Of a DNA stretch of 64,000 bases, positions 1-7,431 are shown one piece after another. Below the pieces are notes generated by a model. The model worked only from the letters and a program-made list of their open reading frames with translations, was not told where the DNA came from and made no database searches. The position numbers and the translations under genes are program-made. Source of the stretch: CAWCAL01 sp963695075 (GTDB lineage Bacteria; Actinomycetota; Acidimicrobiia; Acidimicrobiales; CAWCAL01); NCBI GenBank assembly GCA_963695075.1, contig CAVOFR010000003.1, positions 558,001 to 622,000 on the forward strand. Direction: 5' to 3'. How positions within the stretch are numbered: the first letter of the stretch is position 1; every line of letters starts with the position of its first letter.

Positions 1-100
1 CGAGGAGCTCGCGGGACTCCGAGGCCCAGCCCGCCAGGTCCCGGTCCGACTCGGTTTCATCCGGCTCGGATGTGACCCCGGGGTCCGAAGGCTCGTCCAT
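1..100 (-). CDS. unidentified protein, N-terminal fragment
   Basis: Only the first 33 codons lie in the window and the gene continues beyond base 1. It begins with an ATG read leftward from base 100, two bases after the stop codon of the acyl-CoA mutase gene, so the two are almost certainly co-transcribed and probably translationally coupled. The visible N-terminus is strongly acidic, rich in Asp, Glu, Ser and Pro, with no signal peptide or membrane segment. I do not recognise the family. The position suggests a link to the mutase, but the fragment is too short to test that. Confidence 0.6.
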   Translation of the reverse strand, partial: MDEPSDPGVTSEPDETESDRDLAGWASESRELL

Positions 101-102
101 CC

Positions 103-1740
103 TCAGAAGACCGGATTCTCGACGTGACGCCCGAACACGCCGGCCAGCGTATCCATGATCTCCCCCAGGGTTGCGGTCGCCCTGACGCTGTCGAGCAGTG
201 CGGGCATGAGGTTGGCATCGGCATCGGCGGCCCGGGCGGCGAGGACATCCAACGCGGAACTCACCGCCCGGTCATCCCGTTCCTGGCGGGCCACCTGGAG
301 TCGCTTCAGCTGGTGGTCCTCCTGTTCGGGCGTGACGCGCAGCAGCTCGGCCATTCCCTCGTCACCCTCGGTGTACGCGTTGACACCCACCACGATCCTC
401 CGGCCCTCGTTCTGCTTTCGCTCGAGCTCGTACGCCGACTCGCCGATCTCGCGCTGGAACCACCCGTCGTCGACCGCGACATGGACTCCCTCGAGAATCG
501 ATCCCGACCCCAACTCGTCGAGATGGGCGAAGATCTCCTCGGCCGCCGCCTCGACCTGATCGGTCAGCTCCTCGACGAACCAGGATCCTCCGAGGGGATC
601 GGCGACATTGGTCACTCCGGTCTCGTGGGCGATCACCTGCTGGGTCCGCAGAGCGATCCGAGCCGCCTTCTCGGTGGGCAACGCCAGGGCCTCGTCCATC
701 GAGTTGGTGTGCAGGCTCTGCGTACCACCGAGTACACCGGCCAGCGCTTCGAGCGCGGTACGGGCCACGTTGATCTCGGGCTGCTGGGCCGTGAGGGATA
801 CACCGGCGGTCTGGGTGTGGAACCGCAGGGTCATCGACCGGGGATCGCTTGCCCCGTAGCGGTCGCGGAGCCAGCGGGCCCATATCCGCCGCGCCGCCCG
901 GTACTTGGCGATCTCCTCGAAGAAGTCGACGTGGGCGTTGAAGAAGAAGCTGAGCCTCGGGGCGAAATCGTCGACTGCCAGGCCGGCCGCGGTGGCGAGC
1001 TCGACGTAGGCGAACCCGTTGGCCAGGGTGAAGGCGAGCTCCTGCACCGCGGTCGATCCGGCTTCGCGGATGTGGTAGCCGGACACCGAGATGGCGTGCC
1101 ACCGGGGCATCTCGGCTGCACAGAACGCCATCGTGTCGCGCACGAGACGCATCGACGGCCGCGGCGGGAACACGAACTCCTTCTGCGCCTGGTACTCCTT
1201 CAGGATGTCGTTCTGGAGCGTGCCACCGAGCTGTCGGCGGGGCGTTCCCTTGCCCTCGGCGACGGCGACGTACATCGCCAGCAGGACCGCGGCCGGCGAG
1301 TTGATGGTCATCGATGTGGTGACCTCGCCCAGGTCGATCCCGGCGAAGAGGTCCTGCATGTCCCGCACCGTGTCCACCGCGACACCGCACTTGCCGACCT
1401 CGCCCAGGCTGAGCGGATCATCGCTGTCGCGGCCCATCAGCGTCGGCAGGTCGAAGGCGGTGGACAGGCCGGTTCCACCGGCGTCCAGCAGTTCGTGGAA
1501 CCGCTGATTGGTGTCCTCGGCCGTGCCGAAGCCGGCGAACATCCGCATCGTCCAGAGCTTGGACCGGTACATCGACGGATAGGGGCCCCGGGTGTACGGG
1601 TAGTCGCCGGGACGCCCGATCGCGGCCGGCGGGTCGTCCGGCCCGTAGACAGGTTCGAGTGGCAGGCCGGACATGGTCTCGAAGTCCACGTCTCGCTTGG
1701 GTGCCCGGTCGAACCGGTCCTGCCAGGAGTCGCCAGTCAT
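103..1740 (-). CDS. acyl-CoA mutase large subunit, methylmalonyl-CoA mutase family with isobutyryl-CoA-mutase-like residues
   Basis: 545 residues form the substrate-binding TIM-barrel chain of a B12-dependent acyl-CoA mutase. No C-terminal cobalamin domain is present, so a separate small B12 subunit is needed. It is not visible here. Family hallmarks are YTRGPYPSMY (49-58), TLQNDILKEY (174-183) and SGYHIREAG (220-228) with the Tyr222-His223 pair. At the two positions that set substrate choice in characterised enzymes this protein has Phe68 (Tyr89 in Propionibacterium methylmalonyl-CoA mutase) and Gln186 (Arg207). That Phe/Gln pair is the isobutyryl-CoA mutase pattern. The product would interconvert isobutyryl- and n-butyryl-CoA, or act on a related acyl-CoA. 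Family assignment is firm and the substrate is inferred. It is divergent from glpX across about 86 bp. Confidence 0.9.
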   Translation of the reverse strand: MTGDSWQDRFDRAPKRDVDFETMSGLPLEPVYGPDDPPAAIGRPGDYPYTRGPYPSMYRSKLWTMRMFAGFGTAEDTNQRFHELLDAGGTGLSTAFDLPTLMGRDSDDPLSLGEVGKCGVAVDTVRDMQDLFAGIDLGEVTTSMTINSPAAVLLAMYVAVAEGKGTPRRQLGGTLQNDILKEYQAQKEFVFPPRPSMRLVRDTMAFCAAEMPRWHAISVSGYHIREAGSTAVQELAFTLANGFAYVELATAAGLAVDDFAPRLSFFFNAHVDFFEEIAKYRAARRIWARWLRDRYGASDPRSMTLRFHTQTAGVSLTAQQPEINVARTALEALAGVLGGTQSLHTNSMDEALALPTEKAARIALRTQQVIAHETGVTNVADPLGGSWFVEELTDQVEAAAEEIFAHLDELGSGSILEGVHVAVDDGWFQREIGESAYELERKQNEGRRIVVGVNAYTEGDEGMAELLRVTPEQEDHQLKRLQVARQERDDRAVSSALDVLAARAADADANLMPALLDSVRATATLGEIMDTLAGVFGRHVENPVF

Positions 1741-1826
1741 GGACAGAGTCTGCCAGGAGAGCGGCTGCGCGGCCGAACACAGCTCCGGATTCTCGGAGCG
1801 CCCGAGAAGACACTACCGTCGCGTAC

Positions 1827-2825
1827 ATGACGGACGCAGCCATGCAGGTACCTGACCGCAACCTCGCCATGGAGTTGGCGCGAGTCACGGAGGCGGCCGC
1901 GCTGGCTGCTTCTCGCTGGGTCGGCCAGGGCGACAAGGAGGGTGCCGACGGTGCCGCGGTCGACGCCATGCGCGTCGTCCTCTCCACCGTGCCGATGGCC
2001 GGAATCGTCGTCATCGGCGAGGGCGAGAAGGACGAAGCTCCGATGCTCTACAACGGCGAGGAGATCGGTGACGGCTCGCCTCCCGAGACCGACATCGCCG
2101 TCGACCCGATCGACGGCACCACCCTGACCTCGCTGGGCCGCGGGAACGCGTTGGCGGTCATCGCGGTGTCCGAGCGCGGCTCCATGTACGACCCGGGTCC
2201 GTGCGTCTACATGGAGAAGATCGCCGTGGGCCCCGAGGCCGTGGGAGCGATCGACATCTCGAAGAGCCCCGCCGAGAATCTGGCTGCGGTGGCCGAGGCC
2301 AAGGGCGAATCGGTCCGAGACCTGACCGTGGTGATCCTCGACCGTGATCGCCACGGCGAGCTGATCGAGGACGTGCGAGCCGCCGGGGCCCGTATCCGTC
2401 TCATTCCCGACGGGGACGTCGCCGGCGCGATCTCGACGGCATGGCCCGATTCGGGTGCCGACATCCTCATGGGCATCGGTGGCACCCCTGAAGGCATCAT
2501 CAGCGCCGCCGCCCTCAAGTGCATGGGCGGCGAGATCCAGGGCCGGTTGTGGCCCAGGAACACGAGCGAGCGTGAGGCGGCCATCGCCGCCGGTTACGAC
2601 CTGGGCCAGGTACTGACCCACGACACGCTCGTCAATTCCGACAACTGCTTCTTCGCAGCCACCGGAATCACCGATGGCGAGCTCCTGCGCGGGGTGCACT
2701 ACGACCGGCGGGGGGCCACCACACAGTCGTTGGTCATGCGCTCCAAGTCGGGCACCGTCCGCCAGATCAACGCCCGCCACCGCATCGACAAGCTCAGCAC
2801 CTTCTCCAGTATCGAGTACGTGTAG
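1827..2825 (+). CDS. glpX: class II fructose-1,6-bisphosphatase
   Basis: 332 residues. It hydrolyses fructose 1,6-bisphosphate to fructose 6-phosphate, the committed step of gluconeogenesis, in the cytoplasm with divalent metal. GlpX-type hallmarks are GEGEKDEAPML (64-74), the metal/phosphate motif DPIDGTT (93-99) and GIGGTPEG further on. Length is normal for actinobacterial GlpX. An in-frame extension reaches upstream, but the ATG at 1827 begins the conserved region and is the natural start. The gene diverges from the acyl-CoA mutase, so the two share the short 1741-1826 promoter region. Two hairpins follow the stop. Confidence 0.96.
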   Translation: MTDAAMQVPDRNLAMELARVTEAAALAASRWVGQGDKEGADGAAVDAMRVVLSTVPMAGIVVIGEGEKDEAPMLYNGEEIGDGSPPETDIAVDPIDGTTLTSLGRGNALAVIAVSERGSMYDPGPCVYMEKIAVGPEAVGAIDISKSPAENLAAVAEAKGESVRDLTVVILDRDRHGELIEDVRAAGARIRLIPDGDVAGAISTAWPDSGADILMGIGGTPEGIISAAALKCMGGEIQGRLWPRNTSEREAAIAAGYDLGQVLTHDTLVNSDNCFFAATGITDGELLRGVHYDRRGATTQSLVMRSKSGTVRQINARHRIDKLSTFSSIEYV

Positions 2826-2831
2826 AAACCG

Positions 2832-2853
2832 GCTCGTCGGATCATCGACGAGC
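2832..2853 (+). terminator. hairpin downstream of glpX, copy 1
   Basis: GCTCGTCG (2832-2839) and CGACGAGC (2846-2853) form a perfect 8-bp stem with a 6-nt loop, seven bases after the glpX stop codon. No T-run follows, so if it terminates it is not a classical intrinsic terminator. A second copy of the same hairpin lies 92 bp downstream. Confidence 0.5.
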
Positions 2854-2922
2854 AAGAGGGGAAGGCTGCGCAGCCGCAGGGCGAAGCAGCCGGCGAAACC
2901 GGGACGCGGATCGGCGAAGCCG

Positions 2923-2946
2923 GGCTCGTCGGATTATCGACGAGCC
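2923..2946 (+). terminator. hairpin downstream of glpX, copy 2
   Basis: GGCTCGTCG (2923-2931) and CGACGAGCC (2938-2946) form a 9-bp stem. Stem arms repeat those of the hairpin at 2832-2853 and the loops differ by one base. Between the two copies lies a perfect 12-bp palindrome GGCTGCGCAGCC (2864-2875). Together they make a structured 3' region between glpX and the next gene. Confidence 0.45.
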
Positions 2947-2955
2947 AAGGAACAT

Positions 2956-2971
2956 TGTGACGTGCGTCACT
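2956..2971 (+). promoter_or_regulatory. CRP/GlxR-like operator
   Basis: TGTGACGTGCGTCACT matches the CRP-family consensus TGTGA-N6-TCACA at nine of ten fixed positions and has a perfect inner palindrome, GTGACG-TG-CGTCAC. It lies 43 bp upstream of the GTG start of the O-antigen-ligase-like gene, a typical distance for an activator or repressor site. No CRP-type regulator with a DNA-binding domain is encoded in the window. The cyclic-nucleotide-binding protein at 29567-29992 lacks one. Confidence 0.5.
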
Positions 2972-3013
2972 CTGATGGTCACAAGCCGGCGCTGATCACT
3001 ACATTGTCAGTCT

Positions 3014-4330
3014 GTGCACCCGCCAGGTCTGGTCGCGTGGGGTGATCGATTCTCGTCGCGGATGTTCGCCGCGGCGGTCGTCTACCTCGCCGTCGTTGCT
3101 CTTCTCCCCGATGTTGCCTCCACGGCAGCGGTGGTCGCATTCATCGCGCTCGCATCGCCCCTGATCCGCGACCCTGAAGCGCCTCCCACCCCGCGCGGCG
3201 ACCAGCTGATGCTGGTGGCCATGATCTTTCTCGCCGCGGCCGTCGCATCGTCGATCGTGAACCAGATCACGCTCACCGGACTCTGGGCCCTCGGCAAGTT
3301 CGCACTGATCCCCCTGACGATCGCTGCGCTACGGATGACGCGCCGCTACGACCTCGGTCCGGCCATCTGGCTCGGTTCCACGGTCGGCGCCGCCGCAACC
3401 GGTCTCGTCGCCCTGACCCAGGTCGCCCTCACCGATGTCTGGCGCCCGGCGGCCTTCACCAACCCCATCCTCTTCGGCGACATGGCGCTGACGCTCGGCT
3501 TCGTCTCGGTCGCCTCCCGCTGGCTCGTGCCGGAACGGATGGTCCGGGCGCGGACCATGGTCTCGGTCGCGGCGGTGAGCCTCGCCGTGATCGCCAGTGT
3601 GCTCTCACAGGCGCGCGGCAGCTGGATCGCCGCGCCATTCCTCCTCCTGATCCTCGCGCTGCAGCACGGCAACCGGATGAGCCAACCTCGATCGATCGCG
3701 ATCTTCGGTCTGGTCCTGGCGGTCACCATCACCTTTGCCGCGGTGTCCAACGGCGGTTCACCGATCCGCTACTTCGAGCGGGGGGTCGAGGACACGGCCG
3801 CTTACATCGTCGGGCCACGCGATTTCAGTGCCCGGTCCACCGGGATCGGCGCCCGGTTCGAGATGTGGCGTTCGGCGTTCGGTGGCTTTCGCAGTGAGCC
3901 GATGCTCGGGATCGGCTGGGGCAACCTTCGCTCCCAGTTCACCGCCGATGTCGAGGCCGGAGTCCGGGTCCCGCGCATCGCTCAGTACAACCACGCGCAC
4001 AACCAGTACATCGGTAGCTTGGCCAACGGGGGTGTCGTCGGTCTTCTCGCACTGCTCGGGCTACTGATCGTGCCTGCTGTCTTCTTCGCCCAGGCCCTGT
4101 TCGATCGAGATCTGCAGACCAGCGCGCTCGGCGCCGCCGGCCTCGTGGTCATAGTCGGGTTCGCCATCTTCGGCCTCACCGAGGCGGTCTTCGAGAAGGC
4201 CTCTCCCCTCATCTTCTACGCGTCCACCATCGGCCTGCTCGCCGCTCAGCTGGACCGCATGGACCTGCGCATGCCGCTCGGGACACCGTCGCGAACCGGA
4301 TTGGTCCGCACCCCCCGCATCGTTCCCTGA
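3014..4330 (+). CDS. O-antigen ligase / polymerase family membrane protein (Wzy_C-like)
   Basis: 438 residues with about ten or more hydrophobic segments from residue 17 to 410. Members of this family transfer or polymerise undecaprenyl-linked glycans on the outer face of the membrane. The recognisable part is the large extracytoplasmic loop and following helix: RFEMWRSAF, then HNQYIGSLANGGVVGLL, matching the conserved H-N-x-(Y/F/L) region of Wzy_C proteins. The start is GTG at 3014 and no strong ribosome site is evident. A CRP-like palindrome lies just upstream. The window also holds sugar-nucleotide genes (18976-24417) and a WecA/TagO-like transferase, so a surface glycan pathway is plausible. 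The exact acceptor cannot be told. Confidence 0.8.
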   Translation: MHPPGLVAWGDRFSSRMFAAAVVYLAVVALLPDVASTAAVVAFIALASPLIRDPEAPPTPRGDQLMLVAMIFLAAAVASSIVNQITLTGLWALGKFALIPLTIAALRMTRRYDLGPAIWLGSTVGAAATGLVALTQVALTDVWRPAAFTNPILFGDMALTLGFVSVASRWLVPERMVRARTMVSVAAVSLAVIASVLSQARGSWIAAPFLLLILALQHGNRMSQPRSIAIFGLVLAVTITFAAVSNGGSPIRYFERGVEDTAAYIVGPRDFSARSTGIGARFEMWRSAFGGFRSEPMLGIGWGNLRSQFTADVEAGVRVPRIAQYNHAHNQYIGSLANGGVVGLLALLGLLIVPAVFFAQALFDRDLQTSALGAAGLVVIVGFAIFGLTEAVFEKASPLIFYASTIGLLAAQLDRMDLRMPLGTPSRTGLVRTPRIVP

Positions 4331-4683
4331 CCGGGCGTGAGTAGCGACCGCGAAATCTGAGTAGGCACTACCTACCTTCGCGGGCGGTGCCGAGCACATC
4401 ATTGCCCTGACGATGCAACACGTGCGGGGGCGAGGTGAGGTGATCGGCACATGGCGCACGGGCTTTCCCGTGGACTCGCCCGGCTGTGGCGGAGGCACAC
4501 GGTCCACCGTGGTGGAAACCTCCAGATGATGCTCTGGCGCGCCCGCGACGACGATCAGCGGATCCGAACCCACAGTGCCGCACCGGACGGCGTGAGAAGA
4601 CACCGGCTCGGGGTGTCACCTTCGCCGGAGCCGTCGTGGCCCGAAGGGGCCGAGCGAGCGTCGCACTGCCCGGTCGACGCCGC
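4331..4683. other. 353-bp stretch without a confident gene
   Basis: Immediately after the ligase stop lies CGAAATCTG (4351-4359), a partial match to the interspersed CCGAAATCTGGTCC repeat, followed by an inverted repeat GTAGG-CACTA-CCTAC (4361-4375). The frame of the next gene is open from a GTG at 4486, but that extension is Arg/Pro-rich and does not look like a natural N-terminus. Nothing else is recognisable. Confidence 0.5.
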
Positions 4684-5874
4684 GTGACCGCAGCCGACTG
4701 GTGGTCGGAGGACCAGGTCGCCTCCAGCCGGAGCTACCTGCGGCCCAAGGCCCGGGCGCGACTCATTCGTGCAGTGACCGCAGCTGCCGTCGTGGCCACG
4801 TTCGTGCTGGCCGACGGACCTCGTCGGTTGCTCGACAGCCTCGGAATCGGCTCCTGGATGATCGGCGTCGTCGTCATGATGCTCGCGCTCGAGGTGCTCC
4901 TCGTCCCGATCGCTGCGGCACACGACGTGTGGCTCCACGTCGCCCACGACCGTCGCTTCGGTCGTTCCAACGTCCGGCCGCTCGACGAGTTGGGTCGCCA
5001 GGCGAAGACGTTCGTCTTCCGGGCGGCCGTGCACACCATTGTTCTCCTCCCGCTGTTCTGGCTGATGCGTACCGCGGAACACTGGTGGATTCCGGCGTGG
5101 GTACTGCTCGCGATTCTGGCCACGGGACTCGGGTGGCTGGTTCCGCTCCTCGCTCCCGTGCTGAGGCCCACCACCGCGCTCGACTCGTCCATCTCGGAGC
5201 CCCTGCACCAGAGCTTCGATGCGCTCGGCTCGACGGTGGCGGGTTTCGACGTCTTCGACGACACCTCCAGGCCTCGCATCGAGCCCGGCTACTTCACCCG
5301 CAACGATGGCAAACGTCGCGTCGTCGTCCATGCGTCGAGGCTGGGCCTACCTTCGGTGGCGCTCGCGCACGCGGTCGGTGAGCTCGGCGCCCGGCACGCA
5401 CTGGGCCTCGACCGTCGCCGAACGGCGGGTGAGGTCGCGTTGGGACTGGTCCTGTTCGGATCTCTCGCCGTCGTGAGCAACCATGCCGGCACGCTCTCCG
5501 CTCTCGACGCATCGGGTCCGGGCGACCCGGTCCTGCTCCCCGCCCTGGCCGCGACGGCTCTTGTCGTCCGGTTCGCAAGCGGCACGGTGAAGGCGACCGT
5601 GACCCGCCGGCTCGCCCGCCGAGCCGATCAGCACCTTCTCATCACGCTGGGCGATCCGGGTGCGTTCATCGCTGCACAGCGGTTCACCGCCGAGCTCCTT
5701 CTCGACGATCTGGACCCGCGCGGCTTGAACGCGCTCCTCCGTCCGGCGCCCTCGGCGGCCGAACGGATGGCCGCAGCCCGGGACCGGTCACGACACGGCT
5801 CAGGTGTCTCGCTGCCACCGTCCCGCCCGTCGGGCGGCGATTCCCATCAACCGGCGCCGAAGGTTGCGCGGTAG
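4684..5874 (+). CDS. M48-like (Ste24/HtpX-related) membrane protein lacking zinc ligands
   Basis: About 396 residues from the chosen GTG. Earlier in-frame GTGs at 4636 (GGAG in front) and 4486 are possible. The N-terminal half has four or five membrane segments, as in CAAX prenyl-protease type 1. The second half follows the M48 layout: a basic segment ending VVVHASRLG, an AHAVGEL segment where HELGH is expected, two more membrane segments, then RRLARRADQ and LGDPGAFIAAQRF where M48 enzymes carry the Glu-x-x-x-Asp ligand motif and TGDP. The HExxH motif reads HAVGE, and the third ligand Glu is replaced by Ala. The protein is therefore probably not a zinc protease. Its last 75 bp overlap the convergent dehydrogenase gene. 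The distant homology is my reading of motif order and needs a profile search. Confidence 0.6.
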   Translation: MTAADWWSEDQVASSRSYLRPKARARLIRAVTAAAVVATFVLADGPRRLLDSLGIGSWMIGVVVMMLALEVLLVPIAAAHDVWLHVAHDRRFGRSNVRPLDELGRQAKTFVFRAAVHTIVLLPLFWLMRTAEHWWIPAWVLLAILATGLGWLVPLLAPVLRPTTALDSSISEPLHQSFDALGSTVAGFDVFDDTSRPRIEPGYFTRNDGKRRVVVHASRLGLPSVALAHAVGELGARHALGLDRRRTAGEVALGLVLFGSLAVVSNHAGTLSALDASGPGDPVLLPALAATALVVRFASGTVKATVTRRLARRADQHLLITLGDPGAFIAAQRFTAELLLDDLDPRGLNALLRPAPSAAERMAAARDRSRHGSGVSLPPSRPSGGDSHQPAPKVAR

Positions 5875-6609
5875 CAGACGCACCACCGTGTAGTAGACGC
5901 GGTATTGGCGTCCAGGCACGACCAGCGTGCGGCCACGGTCGAGACCCTCGAGAGCAGCCGACACCACCTCACCGGCGTCCAGCCAGAGGGCGTCGGGACC
6001 AGCCGACGAGTCCTCACCGTGACGTTCGATGGCCTCGGTGCGCGTGAGTCCCGGTATGACGGCCATGACGGCCACACCGCTGGCTCGGGACTCCTCGGAG
6101 ACGCTCTCGGTGAGGTTCGTGAGGAACGCCTTCGTCGCACCGTAGGTCGCATTGCCGAAGGAGAGGTTCTCGGCCGCCAGCGACGAGACGTTGATGACCG
6201 CTCCCCGTCGCCGGTGGACCATTCCCGGCAGAGCGGCCCGCATGAGACGGGTCGGCGCCGTCACGTTCAGATCGATCAACCGCTGGAGATCATCGATGCC
6301 GACCTCGTCGAACAGGCCACCGAGCGCGTCACCGGCATTGTTGACGAGGAGATCGATCGGTTCCACCGAGGCCGAGAGGCGCTTCTCCACCATGGCCAGC
6401 CCCGCCCGGTCGGTCAGGTCCGCCTCCAGGACCTCGACCGCGACGAGCCCTCCGAGCTCGGAGGCCAACGACTCGAGCCGATCACGCCGCCGGGCGACGA
6501 GGACCAGGTCGATCCCATCGGTCGCCAGGACGCGGGCGAACGTCTCACCTATCCCGGACGAAGCACCGGTGACCAGTGCCCGCGAGTAGGCCGCCGATCG
6601 CTCAGCCAT
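5800..6609 (-). CDS. short-chain dehydrogenase/reductase (paralogue 2 of a pair)
   Basis: 269 residues, a classical Rossmann-fold NAD(P)H oxidoreductase. TGASSGIG (14-21) is the cofactor loop, NNAG follows strand 4, and the active site is Ser with YGATK (Tyr-x-x-x-Lys). A C-terminal basic tail follows. The ATG overlaps the TGA of the upstream dehydrogenase (ATGA), so the two are translationally coupled. They are paralogues of about equal length. The 3' end overlaps the M48-like gene by 75 bp tail to tail. Substrate is unknown. The hydrophobic C-terminal region (YYTVVRLLPRNLRRRL) resembles SDRs acting on lipids near the membrane. Confidence 0.85.
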   Translation of the reverse strand: MAERSAAYSRALVTGASSGIGETFARVLATDGIDLVLVARRRDRLESLASELGGLVAVEVLEADLTDRAGLAMVEKRLSASVEPIDLLVNNAGDALGGLFDEVGIDDLQRLIDLNVTAPTRLMRAALPGMVHRRRGAVINVSSLAAENLSFGNATYGATKAFLTNLTESVSEESRASGVAVMAVIPGLTRTEAIERHGEDSSAGPDALWLDAGEVVSAALEGLDRGRTLVVPGRQYRVYYTVVRLLPRNLRRRLMGIAARRAGRWQRDT

Positions 6610-7406
6610 CAGCTCGGGGCGGACTCGTCATCCGGTTTCCACACGTTGCCGATGAGCCGGCGAACGATCGGGCGGGGCAGGAAGGTGAAGAGCCCCGCCA
6701 GCAGCCGGTAGAAGAAACCTGGATGGCAAACGTCCCTGCCATCGGCCAGGGCCTCGAGTCCGGCGGCCGCCACGTCCTCGGGCTCACACCAGAGAAACCC
6801 GGGCCCCGGGTAGTGACCTTCGGCCAGGCCCGCATGCTGCGGCATCTCGGTCTTGGTGAAACCGGGGGCGACCAGGGTGACCGCCACACCGAAGTGGCGG
6901 GCCTCTTTCTGCATGCTCTCGGTCAGGTGGGTGAGGAATGCCTTGGACGAGCCGTAGGGCAGCGCACCGGGCCCAGGCGTGTAGGCCCCGATCGAGCCGA
7001 CGTTGATGATCCAGCCCCGGCCCCGCTCGCTCATCACGGCGAGGGCGGTGCGCGACAGCAGAAGCGGGGCTCGGATGTTGACGTCGACGACTCGGTCGAG
7101 CAGGTCGTCGGGCTGATCGGCCAGACCACCTTGGCTCCCGATCGCGGCGTTGTTGATCAGGAGATCGATCGGCTCATCGGAAGAGCGCAGCCGCTGTTCG
7201 ACCCGTTCGACGTCGGCCCGTTCGGCGAGGTCGGCCACCAGGACCTCGACGGTGCCGGTGGGAGCCTCCTCGGCGAGTGTCTTCAGCTTCTCCTCGGTCC
7301 GCGCCACGGCGACCACCCTGACACCGTCGCGGGCGAGCTCGAGGGCGAACGCTCGGCCGATCCCGGCCGACGCTCCGGTCACGAGTGCGGTACGCCATGG
7401 ATTCAT
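6609..7406 (-). CDS. short-chain dehydrogenase/reductase (paralogue 1 of a pair)
   Basis: 265 residues with TGASAGIG (10-17), NNAA and the YGSSK catalytic motif, hence an NAD(P)H-dependent SDR. The open frame runs further upstream, but the ATG at 7406 sits directly before the first strand and leaves 25 bp to the divergent PPK2 start. Its stop overlaps the start of the second SDR. Both proteins share the ending LLP(R)..RR.. and the same spacing of motifs, pointing to a tandem duplication. Substrate unknown. Confidence 0.85.
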   Translation of the reverse strand: MNPWRTALVTGASAGIGRAFALELARDGVRVVAVARTEEKLKTLAEEAPTGTVEVLVADLAERADVERVEQRLRSSDEPIDLLINNAAIGSQGGLADQPDDLLDRVVDVNIRAPLLLSRTALAVMSERGRGWIINVGSIGAYTPGPGALPYGSSKAFLTHLTESMQKEARHFGVAVTLVAPGFTKTEMPQHAGLAEGHYPGPGFLWCEPEDVAAAGLEALADGRDVCHPGFFYRLLAGLFTFLPRPIVRRLIGNVWKPDDESAPS

Positions 7407-7431
7407 GGACAGCGAGTGTAGGTTCAGCGCC

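Noticed and set aside
4486..4683. N-terminal extension of the M48-like protein from the GTG at 4486
   Set aside because: The added residues are Arg/Pro-rich with no membrane or family feature. The later GTG fits the usual N-terminus better, although this is not certain.
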